From assembly GCF_014836325.1 (NCBI RefSeq), contig NZ_JACSQZ010000007.1, positions 1 through 64,000 of the forward strand: 64,000 nt of DNA. The letters run 5' to 3'. Each line of letters begins with the position of its first letter. The stretch's first letter is position 1. A model generated the notes under the pieces. It was not told the DNA's origin and did not search any database. It saw nothing but the letters and a program-made list of their open reading frames with translations. The translations under genes and the position numbers were made by a program. Of this stretch, positions 63,466-64,000 are shown piece after piece. Source of the DNA: Clostridium gallinarum. Lineage in GTDB: Bacteria > Bacillota > Clostridia > Clostridiales > Clostridiaceae.

Positions 63466-64000
63466 TTATTTAACTGGAATTGCTTTATTTTCTTCAACTA
63501 ACTTTTGACCTTCATCACTTAAAATAAAGTCTATTAATTTTTGACCTTCTACACTTAACCCTTCAGCTTTATTAACTAATATGAATGGTCTAGAAATCTT
63601 ATATTCTCCAGATTGTACTAGTTCAGCCTTTGGTTCTACATTTTCAACATTCACTATATTAATTTTATCATCTAAGTATTCAAAAGATACAAAGCCAATG
63701 GCATTCTCATTTCCTGCTACTGTTTCTTTAACAGCTCCTGTTGCATTCGCTATCATAGAATCTTGTAGTAGTTCTTCTGATTTATATCCAACGATTTCTT
63801 GAAAAGCATCTCTTGTTCCAGATCCTTCTTCTCTTGAAACTACAACTATTGGTGCATCTTTACCACCTTCAATTTCATTCCAATTTGTTATTTTCCCAGT
63901 ATATATTCCTTTAATTTGATCTATTGTTATATTTTTTATAGGATTATTTTTGTTAGTTATTATTGCTATTCCATCATAAGCAATAATTGTTTCTTTTACA
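63466..64000 (-). CDS. pstS: Phosphate-binding protein PstS (C-terminal part, cut by window edge)
   Basis: Extracellular lipoprotein that captures phosphate for PstCAB. Only the last 178 residues are in the window. The frame is open to 63999 and reads through IIAYDGIAIITNKNNP, GIYTGKITNWNEI and the phosphate-contact segment VSREEGSGTRDAF, all typical of PstS. The internal ATG at 63756 is not the start. The signal peptide and the upstream promoter or Pho box lie beyond the edge. Confidence 0.95.
   Translation of the reverse strand, partial: VKETIIAYDGIAIITNKNNPIKNITIDQIKGIYTGKITNWNEIEGGKDAPIVVVSREEGSGTRDAFQEIVGYKSEELLQDSMIANATGAVKETVAGNENAIGFVSFEYLDDKINIVNVENVEPKAELVQSGEYKISRPFILVNKAEGLSVEGQKLIDFILSDEGQKLVEENKAIPVK

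Noticed and set aside
1-64000. CRISPR array, prophage, insertion sequence, tRNA or rRNA genes
   Set aside because: None seen. There are no spaced direct repeats, no transposase or integrase frames, and the gene order is continuous conserved core genome.

Overview
The window is chromosomal DNA of a low-GC, spore-forming Firmicute, most likely a Clostridium of the sensu stricto group. The base composition is very AT-rich. Shine-Dalgarno sequences are strong (AGGAGG), and GTG or TTG starts occur. Sporulation genes are present (spoIVA, spoVM, ylbJ), as is CodY. The order of housekeeping genes is the conserved clostridial/Bacillus core order. The species cannot be fixed from the sequence alone. 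I saw no tRNA, rRNA, insertion sequence, prophage or CRISPR array. Nearly all genes are on the minus strand, so transcription runs from high to low coordinates.

Right end (64000-54700): the phosphate-uptake operon pstS (cut by the window edge)-pstC-pstA-pstB-phoU, then a PDZ/radical-SAM-like DUF512 protein, der, gpsA, and the spore-coat ATPase spoIVA. Next (54500-52800) comes a small PBECR-like nuclease-fold protein, then a compact structured RNA with its own promoter and terminator, then asparaginase. From 52600 to 37700 is a long housekeeping run: yicC, remA, gmk, rpoZ, coaBC, priA, def, fmt, a zinc peptidase, rsmB, rlmN, the PP2C phosphatase and PASTA kinase pair, rsgA, rpe and thiN. It ends with a 22-codon spoVM, facing the plus-strand rpmB.

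Centre (37000-22000): the Asp23-like yloU and fatty-acid-kinase-like yloV, recG, rsmD, coaD and a coiled-coil protein. Two plus-strand genes follow (ylbJ and tmcAL), then pta-ackA, the DUF177 gene with rpmF, plsX, acpP, rnc, a radical SAM protein, a 31-aa DUF4044 protein and smc. Left part (22000-1): the SRP genes ftsY, ylxM and ffh; the ribosome/RNA-modification group rpsP, khpA, rimM, trmD and rplS; rbgA, rnhB, plus-strand yraN, comM, dprA, topA and codY; and rpsB, tsf, pyrH, frr, uppS and cdsA. A strong terminator ends that run, followed by the N-terminus of an unrelated membrane protein.

The protein-coding content is ordinary core genome, so the unusual signals are in the short intergenic stretches. 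The best is a predicted four-branched RNA (about 53915-54002) between a consensus promoter and an intrinsic terminator upstream of asparaginase. Others are a near-perfect duplex directly upstream of the RNase III gene, two genes (khpA, topA) in which a hairpin lies between a Shine-Dalgarno and the start codon, a leader peptide with competing hairpins before DUF177-rpmF, a MITE-like multi-hairpin element near ftsY, and a 12-bp-closed stem element upstream of rbgA. All RNA structures were folded by eye. No covariation, energy calculation or database search was possible.
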